A stretch of DNA of 64,000 nt from assembly GCA_964554795.1 (NCBI GenBank), contig CAZKQB010000003.1, forward strand, positions 1 to 64,000. Direction: 5' to 3'. Every line of letters starts with the position of its first letter. Within the stretch, counting starts at the first letter, position 1. The DNA is from SFHK01 sp964554795. GTDB lineage: Bacteria; Bacillota; Clostridia; Christensenellales; Aristaeellaceae. A program made the position numbers and the translations under genes. The notes beneath the pieces are model-generated. The model was not told where the DNA came from and did no database searches. It worked only from the letters and a program-made list of their open reading frames with translations. Below are positions 26,576 to 36,530 of the stretch, in pieces.

Positions 26576-28654
26576 ATGCGAGCATCCAGAGCGGTCGTAA
26601 AGTACCGCATTCCCATTCTGGTTCTTGCGCTGGTGCTGCTGATTCCGTCGTTTTTCGGAATGATCAGCACGCGCATCAATTATGACATGCTGGACTATCT
26701 GCCGGATGACATGGACACCGTAATTGGGCAGAACCTTCTGCTGGAGGATTTCGGCAAGGGTGCGTTTTCGCTGATTGTAGTGGAGGATATGCCGTCGGCG
26801 GACATTCGCCGAATGACCGAAAGCCTTCGCTCAATCGAGCATGTAGAAACCGTCATATGCTATGAGGACGTGGCGGATCCCACCGTTCCGAAGGAGCTTT
26901 TGCCGGAGAGCCTGTACAAGGAATTCAACAGCGGAGACAGCACGCTGATGGCGGTATTCTTTGATACCTCCACCTCTGCCGACGCTACGATGGATGCCAT
27001 TCGCGAGGTTCGAGGCGCCGTGGGCGCGCAGTGCTTTGTGACAGGCATGAGCGCGCTGGTAACCGACCTCAAGGACCTGTGCGAACAGGAGGAGCCGGTG
27101 TATGTGGCGCTGGCCGTTATCTGTGCGTGCGCTGCGATGATGCTGCTTCTGGACAGCTGGCTGGTTCCGTTTGTGTTCCTTGCCAGCATCGGCATGAGCA
27201 TTTTGATGAATCTGGGCAGCAACTGGTTTTTGGGCGAAATTTCCTACATAACCAAGGCGCTGGCTGCCGTTTTGCAGCTGGCCGTTACGATGGACTATTC
27301 CATCTTCCTGTGGCACAGCTACAACGAAAAGCGCGCGCAAACGGACGATCAATGCGAGGCAATGGCGCAGGCCATTCACGATACGTTTGTGTCCGTACTG
27401 GGCAGCTCCATTACTACAATCGCGGGCTTTATTGCTCTTTGCTTCATGTCCTTTACGATGGGGCGCGATCTGGGTATCGTAATGGCCAAGGGCGTGCTGT
27501 TGGGCGTAATCGGTTGTGTGACGATTCTGCCGTCGATGATTCTTCTGCTCGACAGGCCGCTCCAGAAAACGCGCCATCGCGCGCTGATTCCTACGGGCCG
27601 CAGCTTCGCGGGATGGGTCGTGAGGGCATTCCCGGCGTTTCTTGTGATCTTTGCGCTTCTGATTGCCCCCGCTTACTATGGATACTCGAAGACCAACGAT
27701 GAGGTGTACTACGACATGGGCGAATGCCTGCCGCAGGACATCGACTATGTAATCGCGAACAGCAAGCTGCAGGATGAGTTTCAGATTGCCTCTACTCACA
27801 TGCTGCTGGTAAACGCCAAGCTACCCTCCAGCGACGTACGCGCCATGAGGCGCGAGATGGAGAACGTGGACGGCGTGAAGTACGTGCTGTCGCTGGAAAG
27901 CGTGGTCGGCGCCCGCGTGCCGGAGGAAATTCTGCCGGAGAGCGTTACGTCTATCCTGAAAAGCGACCGTTGGGAGCTGATATTGATCAACTCTGAATAC
28001 CGCGCTGCCAGCGATCTGGTAAACGATCAGCTGGACACGCTGAATGGCATTCTTAAAAAGTATGACCCCAGCGGCATGCTGATCGGCGAGGCAAGCTGCA
28101 TGAAGGACATGATCGAGACCACAGACCACGACTTCGGGGTGGTAAACGCAGTGTCCATCGTGCTGGTGTTTGTGATCATCCTGCTGGTTGAAAAGAGTCT
28201 GTCGCTGCCGGTGATCCTGATTGCCGTGATCGAGCTGGCCATCTTCATCAATCTGGGTCTTCCGCATTATCTGGGCGAAACATTGCCGTTCATTGCGCCG
28301 ATCTGCATCTCGACCATTCAGCTGGGTGCGACGGTTGACTACGCTATTCTGATGACTACGCGCTATAAGCAGGAGCGAACTATGGGCAAGGATAAACGCG
28401 AGGCGATAACGATTGCTCTGTCCACGTCCATTCCGTCCATCGTGACCAGCGGCGTCGGCTTGTTTGCCGCCACCTTCGGTGTGGCCGTGTATTCCAATAT
28501 TGATATTGTAAGCTCCATGTGTATGCTGATGGCGCGCGGCGCGCTGGTGAGCGTGGTTTCGGTTGTGTTTATCCTGCCTGCCATGCTGATGCTGCTGGAT
28601 GCGGTCGTTTGCCACACCACACTGGGTATAAAAACCACGGGAGGAATTGAGTAA
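26576..28654 (+). CDS. MMPL/RND-superfamily transporter
   Basis: About 692 residues from the ATG at 26576. Two tandem halves each have an N-terminal helix, a large outside domain and a five-helix bundle; the conserved aspartates sit in TMDYSIFLWHSYNE and TVDYAILMTTRYKQE, which relay protons in MmpL-type lipid and drug exporters. It lies between a DUF308-like gene and a heptad-repeat protein, a common arrangement in Firmicutes. Substrate unknown; a lipid or cell-envelope component is the usual guess. Confidence 0.9.
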   Translation: MRASRAVVKYRIPILVLALVLLIPSFFGMISTRINYDMLDYLPDDMDTVIGQNLLLEDFGKGAFSLIVVEDMPSADIRRMTESLRSIEHVETVICYEDVADPTVPKELLPESLYKEFNSGDSTLMAVFFDTSTSADATMDAIREVRGAVGAQCFVTGMSALVTDLKDLCEQEEPVYVALAVICACAAMMLLLDSWLVPFVFLASIGMSILMNLGSNWFLGEISYITKALAAVLQLAVTMDYSIFLWHSYNEKRAQTDDQCEAMAQAIHDTFVSVLGSSITTIAGFIALCFMSFTMGRDLGIVMAKGVLLGVIGCVTILPSMILLLDRPLQKTRHRALIPTGRSFAGWVVRAFPAFLVIFALLIAPAYYGYSKTNDEVYYDMGECLPQDIDYVIANSKLQDEFQIASTHMLLVNAKLPSSDVRAMRREMENVDGVKYVLSLESVVGARVPEEILPESVTSILKSDRWELILINSEYRAASDLVNDQLDTLNGILKKYDPSGMLIGEASCMKDMIETTDHDFGVVNAVSIVLVFVIILLVEKSLSLPVILIAVIELAIFINLGLPHYLGETLPFIAPICISTIQLGATVDYAILMTTRYKQERTMGKDKREAITIALSTSIPSIVTSGVGLFAATFGVAVYSNIDIVSSMCMLMARGALVSVVSVVFILPAMLMLLDAVVCHTTLGIKTTGGIE

Positions 28655-30701
28655 TGAAAAAGCTGACGTGTCTGCTCCTTTCCCTGCTTCTCGTTTTCTG
28701 CGCGGCAGCGCACTGGCCGAAACGACGAAGGATGAAACGGTTTATGTGCTTGCAAACGCGGAGGGCGAGGTGAAGCGCATAATCGTGAGTGATTGGCTGA
28801 CGAATCCGAACGGAGAAAAGGAGCTCGCGGATGCAACCACGCTCAAGGATGTCAAAGTCGTGAAGGGCACGGCCCTCCTGAAGGACGGCGTGTGGCGCAT
28901 TGCCGACGGAGCGGACGTTTACTATCAGGGCGACGCAGACGAAGAACTGCCGGTCTCTCTCGCCATAACCTATACGCTGGACGGGGAAGCGAAGAGCGTT
29001 GCCGAAATGGCGGGCAAAAGCGGCCGGGTAACCATGCGCGTAACCTGCAGCGTGACGGAGACGCGAGACGGCGTGAGGGTGCCGTTTGCCGCGCTGACCG
29101 CTGCGCTTCTGGACAACGATCGGTTCACGAACATTGAGGTTACCAATGGAAGGCTTCTCGACGACGGAGACCGTACCGTGATCGTGGGCTGGGCCCTGCC
29201 GGGCCTTCAGGAAACGCTGAAGCTGGATGCCGAAACCGTGACGCTGCCCGAATACGTGGAAATTGCCGCGGATGCAAAGGAATTCGAAGCGCCGACTACG
29301 TTCACCGTCGTGACCAATGAGCTCTTTACTGCCATTGACGTCGATTCCATCGATACATCCGAGCTTACGGAAAAGGCCGACGAGCTCAAGGATGGCATGG
29401 CGCAGCTGAAGGACGGCGCAAGCCGCCTGGCGGACGGCGTGAGCGAGCTGAACGACGGCGCGCAGACGCTGACGGACGGCGCGACGGAGTTGAAGAACGG
29501 CGCCGAGGCGCTGAAGGACGGCGCAGCCCCGCTGGCGGACGGCGTATCGCAGATGAACGATGGCGCGAAGGCGCTGGAGCGCGGCTCTGCGCAGTTGACC
29601 GAGGGACTAAATGCGCTCACCGCGAACAACGAGGCACTGGCAGACGGTGCAACGCAGCTGTTTGAAGCTGTGCTGGAGGTTGCCAACGCGCAGCTGTCCG
29701 CCGCGATGGAGGGTGCGCCCACGCTGACCATCGAGAACTATGAGGAAACCCTGAACGCACTGCTTTACGCGTGCTCCGAGGAGGGCGTCGACAAGCAGGT
29801 GCATGATCAGGTGGAAGCGGTTGTGAACCAGAACCGCGCGCAGATCGAGACCGCTGTCACCGCCGAGGTACAGAAGACGGTCGCTGCGCAGGTGGAGGAG
29901 GCCGTGCGCGAAAGCGTCACCTCTCAGGTGCTCGCCGCAATGGACATGACGCCCGATGCCTACAAGGTCGCCATGGAGAGCGGCGCGCTGACCGACGCGC
30001 AGAAGAGCCAGATTTCTGCGGCTGTGGATGCACAGATGAAGACGCAGGAGGTTAAGGCTATCCTCACGCAGCAGACCGAGCAGGCCATGGAAAGCGATGA
30101 GGTCAGGGCCGCGATTGAGCAAAATGTGAATGAGCAGGTGGAAGTGCTCACGCAGCAGAGCCTGTCTGCCAAGGACGTGCAGACTCAGCGAGCTATTGCG
30201 CTGGAGAAGGGGCAGGCTGCTGCAGTCAGTCTCACGGCGCTGAAGGCGCAGCTGGATGACTGCCGTGCCTTCTATGACGGCCTGAATGCGTATCTTGCCG
30301 GTACCGCGCAGGCGGCAGGCGGTGCAATCGAGCTGAAGGACGGCGCTTCGCAGCTGGCCGCGGGCACGGAGGAGCTAAACGATAAGGTGCCTGCGCTGCT
30401 GGAGGGCATCGACAGCCTGTCGGACGGCATGAATACGCTCATGGAGAATATCCCGGCGCTGACCGATGGCGTGAGTCAACTGCTGGACGGCGCAAGCGAG
30501 CTGAAGGACGGCCTGAATACCTTCGATGAGGAGGGCGTTTCCAAGCTCGTGAGCCTTGTGGAGGATGATTTGACAGATATGCTCGATCGCGTGAAGAGCG
30601 CGCTCAACGCCGCGAACGCCTATACCACCTATACATCCCTTGACGAGAACATGACCGGCCGCGTCCGCTTCGTCTGGCGCACCGACGTAAATCAGAAATA
30701 A
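28654..30701 (+). pseudogene. exported Leu-x-x-Gly heptad-repeat protein, apparently frameshifted after its signal peptide
   Basis: The ATG at 28654 has GGGAGG 9 bases before and encodes MKKLTCLLLSLLLVFCAAA, an ideal signal peptide, but this frame is lost at about 28710. The mature protein continues in another frame (ALAETTKDETVYVLA onward, about 660 residues to 30701). Restoring one base in GCGGCAGCGCACTGGCC joins the two. The only in-frame alternative is a TTG at 28647, 2 bases from the ribosome site and without a signal peptide. The body contains many LKDGAxxLADGVxxLNDG repeats (about residues 240-330 and 550-640), as in YhgE/Pip-type and MMPL-partner proteins. It may be a sequencing error. 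Confidence 0.75.
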
Positions 30702-30716
30702 TCGCTTCGGCTTCGC

Positions 30717-30757
30717 AAAAAAAGCCGCCGAGCCTCCGGCGTGGGAGGTTCGGCGGC
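30717..30757 (-). terminator. terminator of the DUF4234-like gene
   Basis: Stem AGCCGCCGA-CCTCC with GGAGG-TCGGCGGCT, followed on the minus strand by seven T residues (30717-30723). It probably also halts the converging plus-strand transcript. Confidence 0.82.
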
Positions 30758-30779
30758 TGTGTCCGGCTTCTGCGGCGGA

Positions 30780-31214
30780 TTAGCCGTTTACGTTGTAGTC
30801 GTTCGCGAGGAAATTCATCGCCTTGCAGAACTTGCTCAGGTATACCAGCGGCCCGACGGCAATCAGGCTGCCAAGGACTGACCAGAGCCAGAAGGTATTC
30901 GAGTTGAATTTATAGGGAAGATTGCGGCGCTGAAGCTCGTTTCCCATTCGGCCGCAGATGCGATGATGCCACACCAGATTCGCGATTCCGGCGGTGATCG
31001 GGCTAACAAGGAAGAACAGCAGGCAGAAGTGCATGGTACGGCGGCCGTCGTGGCACGAAGCAATCGTGTTGATGTCCGAGGAGATGCGGCTGAGTTTTAC
31101 CAGCGGGTAGATGCCAAGCGTGATTGGGCTAAGCAGAATCAGCTTGAGCATGCTGTAGTTGCACGAAAGCTGAGCTACGGAGCTCTGAACGGTTACGGGT
31201 GCGGACTGACTCAC
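30780..31214 (-). CDS. DUF4234-like small membrane protein
   Basis: 144 residues from a GTG at 31214, with GGGGGA 8 bases before. Three hydrophobic segments are visible: LILLSPITLGIYPLVKLSRI, LLFFLVSPITAGIANLVWHH and FWLWSVLGSLIAVGPLVYLS. The pattern of a short polar start, repeated SPITLGIY/SPITAGIA helices and R-I-x-x-D/R-M-G-N-E segments is typical of DUF4234 proteins. Function unknown. Monocistronic. Confidence 0.7.
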   Translation of the reverse strand: MSQSAPVTVQSSVAQLSCNYSMLKLILLSPITLGIYPLVKLSRISSDINTIASCHDGRRTMHFCLLFFLVSPITAGIANLVWHHRICGRMGNELQRRNLPYKFNSNTFWLWSVLGSLIAVGPLVYLSKFCKAMNFLANDYNVNG

Positions 31215-31566
31215 AGGAATTCCCCCTATCCGATTTTGCAACTCGCCCTAACACGAGTTTACAAAATGATAGCATATTACAGATAATGCTTCATTCGTTT
31301 TTTTTTTTTTTGAAATTCTACAGTAAATTAATGCAATAGTTAATGTAAAAAGTCGAAAGTTTTTTGACCGAATCCGCGGAATCGCAAGAAAATTCGACAA
31401 AGCCCGTATGAAATTATGCGCGGAATGTTTTGATGGGAGGCGCGCTTGTGTTGAGCCGTGACAAATGAGAATGAAAATTCGCAAAAACATAACATGAGAA
31501 AATGAGAGAATATCATTGACAGATGCGGGAAAACGGAGTATAATAGTCTTCGTTGTCAAGCGATGA
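31215..31566. promoter_or_regulatory. AT-rich intergenic region carrying the tRNA promoter
   Basis: About 350 bases with a 13-T run (31299-31311) and no gene. The plus strand has a consensus promoter: TTGACA (31516-31521), 17 bases, TATAAT (31539-31544), which places the transcript start about 15 bases before the tRNA. Confidence 0.85.
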
Positions 31567-31640
31567 GTGCCTGTAGCTCAGCCGGATAGAGTGTTTGGCT
31601 ACGAACCAAAAGGTCAGGGGTTCGAATCCCTTCAGGCACG
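31567..31640 (+). tRNA. tRNA-Arg, anticodon ACG
   Basis: 74 bases folding into a full cloverleaf: acceptor GTGCCTG/CAGGCAC, D arm with AGCCGGATA loop, anticodon stem TTTGG/CCAAA with loop CTACGAA (anticodon ACG, presumably edited to ICG), T arm AGGGG/CCCTT with TTCGAAT. Discriminator G; CCA is not encoded. It reads CGU, CGC and CGA. Confidence 0.95.
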
Positions 31641-31644
31641 CTGG

Positions 31645-31675
31645 AAGCATCTGGAGTAATCCGGATGCTTTTTTT
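31645..31675 (+). terminator. terminator of the tRNA-Arg transcript
   Basis: AAGCATC...GATGCTT stem with inner GGA/TCC pairs followed by TTTTTTT, directly after the tRNA. Confidence 0.85.
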
Positions 31676-31686
31676 GTGCACGCGCC

Positions 31687-31715
31687 TTGAAGGCGCTGGG
31701 AACTTATGCTATAAT
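31687..31715 (+). promoter_or_regulatory. promoter of the protease/zinc-ribbon/TPR gene
   Basis: TTGAAG (31687-31692), 17 bases, TATAAT (31710-31715). AAGGAG follows and the ATG is at 31746. Confidence 0.75.
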
Positions 31716-31745
31716 CCAATTACGAACGAATAAAGGAGAACGCAT

Positions 31746-34700
31746 ATGAAAAAAGTCGTCTGCGCGGTGATGACGGTTGTAATTTTGCTGGCGGGTATGT
31801 GTGCATACGCGTCCAGCTTTTCGCAGGATCCGGATCGAATCGAGCAGGCGGCGAAGTCGGTGCTGATGCTTGAAATCTATGATCGGCAGGGGCGGCTCAT
31901 TGCGACAGGCAGCGGCTTTGTGGCGTTTGACAGCGGCACGCTGGTGACGAATTACCATGTGATCGAGGATGCGTACAGAATCCTCGCTATCAGTGACGAT
32001 GACCAAAGCTTTTCGATTACGAAGGTTTTCTGTGCGGACGAGGAAACAGACATTGCGATTCTTGGGTTTGAAAACAACACTACGCTTGAACCGCTTACGT
32101 TGTGGGCGGATGAGAATTTGAAGCGAGGCGCAGCTGTCGTTGCGATTGGAAGCCCGAAGGGCCGGAAGAATACGGTTTCAAAGGGCGACATTGGCGCAAT
32201 TTCTACCGACATGGGCGTTTTGATGATTCAGTTTACGGCGCCGATTTCCCAAGGAAGCAGCGGCGGCGCGCTTTTTAACGACGAGGGAAAGGTGATAGGC
32301 ATCACCTCCATGATACTGAAGGAGGAATCGCAGAACATCAACTTTGCCGTATCCAGTGCGGTTGTCAAGGCGATGTATCAGGCGTGGGACGGCAGCGTAT
32401 ACACGGTGACGAATCATAAAAACACGGCAAGGTTTAATTATGCAGGCGTGTACGATGAGGCGGCGCAGGCAACGGCTGCAGGCACGGCGGATTCGGACGC
32501 TTTTGCGGAGGTGTGGTCGTGTCCGGACTGCGGAAATAAGAACAACAGCCAGTTCTGTCTTGAATGCGGAAGGGAGAAGCCCAGCTGGAAATGCCGGTGC
32601 GGGCTGGTGAACCACGGAAAATTCTGCGGCAGCTGCGGGTCATCCCTTCAGAAGCTGCTGGACGAAATGAACGAGGCTCTTTCGAGTATTGACGAAGGAA
32701 ATTATGATCGGGCGATTGAAGCGCTGAACGCGCTGGGCGTGTTTGATTGCCAGTCGATGGAATCGAACGCAGGAAAGAACTGTGCAGCCGAGACTCAGAT
32801 GCAAAGAGCCTATTATCTGCGTGCGGAGCAGGGGCTGGCGGGCAATCAGTTCAAGCAGGCCTATGAGGATTTTGGCAGCGCGGGCGCGTATGCGGATGCG
32901 GTCAGCCGTCAGTACGAGGTGTTCTATAAGCAGGGACTGCATCAGAAGGAGCAGGGCAGATATTCGGATGCGATTGAGTCGTTCGAGGCGGCGGCAGAGC
33001 ATTACGCGGTTGTGGGTGAGATTCAGCAGTGTCATTATCAGCTGGCAAAGCAATATGCGGCCGACGGAAAATTTGATGACGCAATCAAGGAATACGAGCT
33101 GTGTGAAGGCTATTTGGACGCGCAGGAATGCATATTGCGGACGTATTACGCGAAGGGCGACGTGCTGTTTGCCGAGGGAAGCTACAGCGAGGCGATTTCT
33201 GCCTTTGAAAAGGCGGGCGACGCGTTGGATGCGCAGGCGCGCATTCTTTCGGTGTACTACGCGCAGGCAGAGAACGCGCTTTTGCTGGAGCAATATGACG
33301 AGGCCATTGCGTTCTTTACGAAGATTGGCGATGGGCTGGATGCGAAGGAACGCATTCTTGCGGTATACTATGCGCAGGCAGAGAATGCGCTTTCGCTGGA
33401 GCAGTATGACGAGGCCATCGCATTCTTTACGAAGGCCGGTGACTATTCGGACGCGGCAAGCCGGGCTGACGAGACGAAGGAGCAGATGCTGGCGCACTGG
33501 TATGCGGAGGCAGAAGAAAAATTCAACAAAGAGGAATATGCGGAGGCTGCGGAGACGTTTCAGCTCGTTAAGGACTACAGAGACGCGAAGGAGCGCGTGA
33601 AGCAGTGCAACTACTGCCTTGGAGAACGGGCGGAGAAGAGCGGGAAGTATGAAGAGGCGTCGAAACACTTCAAAAATGCAGGCGATTATCTGGATGCGGC
33701 GACTCGGCAATATGAGGTGCTCTGCGATTACGCAGAGAAGCTGAGGGCGACGAATCCGTCTAAAGCCCGGGATCTGCTCAAGAAGCTGGATTACGATAGG
33801 GCAAAGCAGCTGTATCGTGAGATTACCTATATGCGGGCGGAGGAAAGATATGAGAAGGGCGAATGGTCTGCGGCACTGTTGCTTTATGCGGAATGCGAAG
33901 AGTATCTGGACTCGCTGGAAAAAATGAAGATGACGAATCGAGCGCTGATTCTTGAGTGCCTGGAGAAAGGAGATTTAACGACTGCAAGAAAGCAGGTTGA
34001 TAAAACGAAGAATCAGCCGTGGGCAGCCGGAGACGTTGTCGTTGCGGAGCCGGGCAGCGAGGGGAAGAGCTTCGCGGAGCTGCTTTACGTGGCAAAGGCC
34101 ATGGGCTTTCAGGGCTGGTACCCCGACGGAGAGCAGACGTATAAGGATAAGTACAAGGATGCAATTCTGAAGATGGAAAAGCATTTCGAGCTGGAGGCGG
34201 ACGGCGTAATCCGCTGCTCGGAATACCTTCAGCTGATGGAGCTGATGATTCCCGGCACCGAGAGCGACGAGGTGCGTGAGCTGCTGGAATACATCAGCGA
34301 CCTTGGCTATTTCGATGCGCTCGGCGCGTTGCCGGAAAAGCACAATACCTATGAGAGCCGCTACCAGTACAGTATCAAGCGTTTAGAAACCGATTTGCAG
34401 CTCAAGGCGGACGGCTTCCTGACGCCGACGGAGGTCGCGGTCATCAAAAAGCAAAAGGTGTCGGCACCGGCGCAAATCTCCAAGCTGACGCTTACGCAGA
34501 GCAAGGGCACGGTTTCCCTTTCGTGGACGGCCTCCAAGGGCGCAAAGTGGTACGAGATATACAGGGACAATGAGAAAATCGCGACGGTGAAGGGAACGTA
34601 TTATGCGGACAAGGAAGCTGTGCAGGGAGCGTACAACCAGTATACCGTTCGTGCATGCAAGTATACTATAAATACAAGGGTGAAGAACAGAGTATACGTT

Positions 34701-35015
34701 GACCCGTCGTATATAAGCACAACCTGCGCGGCAGTAGCGAAGGACTATAGTAAATACAAGAATAAGTATGTGCAGCTGAGCAAGGCGAAGATCGTTTCCA
34801 AGAAGCTGGTAGGATCGGATTACCATATAAAGGTGATGGAAAAGGTAGGCGGGAAAAACTACTACGTTGTGTTGGTCCTTTCCGATTATACGGGATGGAA
34901 TAAAGCGTTAAAAGCGGTATCGGATATGAAGACGGCTGGGGGAAAAGGGAAGGTTTATAAAGTTAGCTTGGGAATTCCCTATATCGACATGGAACAAATT
35001 TCGTGGACTTACTGA
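31746..35015 (+). CDS. exported trypsin-like serine protease fused to zinc ribbons, TPR repeats and a fibronectin-like domain
   Basis: 1089 residues. A signal peptide (to about residue 24) precedes a DegP/HtrA-like protease with triad His71 (TNYHVIED), Asp102 (TDIAILGF) and Ser172 (GSSGGALFND). Next come two zinc ribbons (about 257-300: CPDCGNKN, CLECGREKP, CRCGLVNH, CGSCGSSL), then about ten TPR-like repeats (about 305-760; QYDEAIAFFTKIGD, QYDEAIAFFTKAGD). Two peptidoglycan-binding-like helical units follow (about 780-885), then a fibronectin III-like module (about 905-985; SLSWTASKGAKWYEIYRDN) and an unclassified tail. No PDZ domain. It could be a quality-control or regulatory protease scaffold at the cell surface. 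The signal segment could also remain as an anchor. Confidence 0.87.
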   Translation: MKKVVCAVMTVVILLAGMCAYASSFSQDPDRIEQAAKSVLMLEIYDRQGRLIATGSGFVAFDSGTLVTNYHVIEDAYRILAISDDDQSFSITKVFCADEETDIAILGFENNTTLEPLTLWADENLKRGAAVVAIGSPKGRKNTVSKGDIGAISTDMGVLMIQFTAPISQGSSGGALFNDEGKVIGITSMILKEESQNINFAVSSAVVKAMYQAWDGSVYTVTNHKNTARFNYAGVYDEAAQATAAGTADSDAFAEVWSCPDCGNKNNSQFCLECGREKPSWKCRCGLVNHGKFCGSCGSSLQKLLDEMNEALSSIDEGNYDRAIEALNALGVFDCQSMESNAGKNCAAETQMQRAYYLRAEQGLAGNQFKQAYEDFGSAGAYADAVSRQYEVFYKQGLHQKEQGRYSDAIESFEAAAEHYAVVGEIQQCHYQLAKQYAADGKFDDAIKEYELCEGYLDAQECILRTYYAKGDVLFAEGSYSEAISAFEKAGDALDAQARILSVYYAQAENALLLEQYDEAIAFFTKIGDGLDAKERILAVYYAQAENALSLEQYDEAIAFFTKAGDYSDAASRADETKEQMLAHWYAEAEEKFNKEEYAEAAETFQLVKDYRDAKERVKQCNYCLGERAEKSGKYEEASKHFKNAGDYLDAATRQYEVLCDYAEKLRATNPSKARDLLKKLDYDRAKQLYREITYMRAEERYEKGEWSAALLLYAECEEYLDSLEKMKMTNRALILECLEKGDLTTARKQVDKTKNQPWAAGDVVVAEPGSEGKSFAELLYVAKAMGFQGWYPDGEQTYKDKYKDAILKMEKHFELEADGVIRCSEYLQLMELMIPGTESDEVRELLEYISDLGYFDALGALPEKHNTYESRYQYSIKRLETDLQLKADGFLTPTEVAVIKKQKVSAPAQISKLTLTQSKGTVSLSWTASKGAKWYEIYRDNEKIATVKGTYYADKEAVQGAYNQYTVRACKYTINTRVKNRVYVDPSYISTTCAAVAKDYSKYKNKYVQLSKAKIVSKKLVGSDYHIKVMEKVGGKNYYVVLVLSDYTGWNKALKAVSDMKTAGGKGKVYKVSLGIPYIDMEQISWTY

Positions 35016-35091
35016 AAAAACAGGGTATGGAAAAGCGAAATGGAGCAGGAACCGTCTCGACATGAGACGGTTCCTGCGGCGTGTTTAGAGG

Positions 35092-35904
35092 TCAGGCAAG
35101 CCATGCATGCAGGGCTTGGATGCAGGCAAGCTGCTCCTCCATGGGGCCGGAGTGCTCGAGCATCAGGCATCCGGAATAGGAGATGCGCTTCAGAATGCGG
35201 AGTGCGCCGCGCACGTTGATATGGCCGCGGCCGAGGACAACTGGCTGCGCGAAGGCACCGTTTGGTAGGGCGAACGCCTTCGGGGCGGGGGCAGGCAGAA
35301 GGGCGTAGTCCTTTAGGTGAACGTGGACGACGCGATGGCTCACCGCTTCGGCAAAGGCCTCGGCATCCTCGCCCGCGAAGCAGATATTGCCCACGTCCAG
35401 CACGACGCCTGCGGGGCGGTCGAGCACATTCAGAAAGGCAAGAAAGGGCTTCACGCCGTTGAACACGTAGCCCTGATTCTCGTATACGCAGCGAACGCCA
35501 AGCTGTTCGGCTGCATCGTAGACCTCGCGCGCGCGTGCGGCGACTGTGGGAATGGCCTCTGCCGGGGCGGGATACTCGGCATGCGGGTTGAGACCAGGCA
35601 GAAGCGTATGGTGCAGGAATTTGCAGCCCATTTCGGCAGCGGCATGAGCCATGCGAAGCAGCCGATCGCGCTCTTTGCCGGTTTCATCGTGGTACAGATC
35701 GGCGACGACCGACAGGCAGGGCAGCTCGACGCCCATTTCGTCTGCATGAACGCGCATGCGGCGGGCATAGGCGTCGTCGTCAAAGTCTGCCGTGCCGAAG
35801 GGCTCAAAGGCCGTAAGCCCCAGTGCCTTTGCACAGTCGATGCCTTCCAGATTGCGCATGCCGGGCCTCGGTGGCGTAAATAGGCCGATTTGCTTCGCGT
35901 TCAT
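35092..35904 (-). CDS. sugar phosphate isomerase/epimerase-like TIM barrel
   Basis: 270 residues from the ATG at 35904 (GGAGG 6 bases before). The frame stays open further upstream only because it runs into the 142-bp repeats. The barrel shows the xylose-isomerase-like/AP-endonuclease 2 pattern: CVYENQGYVF with a metal-binding Glu, VVLDVGNICFAG with Asp, HVHLKDY with His/Lys and a final LEHSGPMEEQ. Such enzymes isomerise or epimerise keto sugars or inositol derivatives with a divalent metal. Substrate unknown. Confidence 0.85.
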   Translation of the reverse strand: MNAKQIGLFTPPRPGMRNLEGIDCAKALGLTAFEPFGTADFDDDAYARRMRVHADEMGVELPCLSVVADLYHDETGKERDRLLRMAHAAAEMGCKFLHHTLLPGLNPHAEYPAPAEAIPTVAARAREVYDAAEQLGVRCVYENQGYVFNGVKPFLAFLNVLDRPAGVVLDVGNICFAGEDAEAFAEAVSHRVVHVHLKDYALLPAPAPKAFALPNGAFAQPVVLGRGHINVRGALRILKRISYSGCLMLEHSGPMEEQLACIQALHAWLA

Positions 35905-36101
35905 GAGTGTCCTCCGTTTCTTTCGGGTCTGCGGTCTGCGATGCGCGGGCTTTGTGCGATGCGGGTGCGGCTCCTGCGGGCTGCCGGAGGTCAATGTCTG
36001 CGCGCATGAGATGGCCTCCGGCGGTATGCTTGCCAAGTTCGCCGCAGCTCCTTGCCGGGATGCGGCGGGGAAGAGCTTTCGCGGCTTGCGCGCCGAGCGC
36101 T

Positions 36102-36530
36102 GGGCAGCGTTTGCACGGTGCGGAAACGGCGTTTGGCCTTCAAACGGGTTAAGCTCTGTCGCAGCGTGCTTTTCAGCCGACGCAGTTTGTGAAGCTATCG
36201 GCAGCCAAGCCGTCAGCGCGGTGACCGCGGTTTGCGTGCTGACGGGCAGCGTTTGCACGGTGCGGAAACGGCGTTTGGCCTTCAAACGGGTTAAGCTCTG
36301 TCGCAGCGTGCTTTTCAGCCGACGCAGTTTGTGAAGCTATCGGCAGCCAAGCCGTCAGCGCGGTGAGCGCAGTTTGCGTGCCGCTGGGCAGCGTTTGCAC
36401 GGTGTGGAAACGGCGTTCAACTTTCAAATGGCTTAAGCCCTGCCGCAGAGTGGGTTTTATCGGCCGACGCCGTCTGCCCAGCTGCCGTTTGTGAAGATAT
36501 CGGCGCTCGTGCCGTCGGCGCGGTGACCGA
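36102..36530. repeat. 142-bp tandem direct repeats derived from the aminopeptidase 3' end
   Basis: Copies start at 36102, 36244 and 36386, an exact 142-base period. Copies 1 and 2 are identical for about the first 120 bases and differ only near their ends. Copy 3 is diverged, has a small internal length change and runs into the coding end of the aminopeptidase gene. On the minus strand the gene reads HRADGTSADIFTNGSWADG, while the extra copies read HRADGLAADSFTNCVG and similar. The repeats are therefore amplified from the last ~20 codons plus flank. They fill most of the gap 35905-36456. Confidence 0.9.

Noticed and set aside
31567..31640. tRNA-Arg as an integration site for a mobile element
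   Set aside because: No second copy of the tRNA 3' end is visible in the window and no integrase is nearby.
36173..36427. 84-codon minus-strand frame in the repeats
   Set aside because: It is made entirely of the 142-bp repeat and has no start signal; it explains the false N-terminal extension of the isomerase frame.
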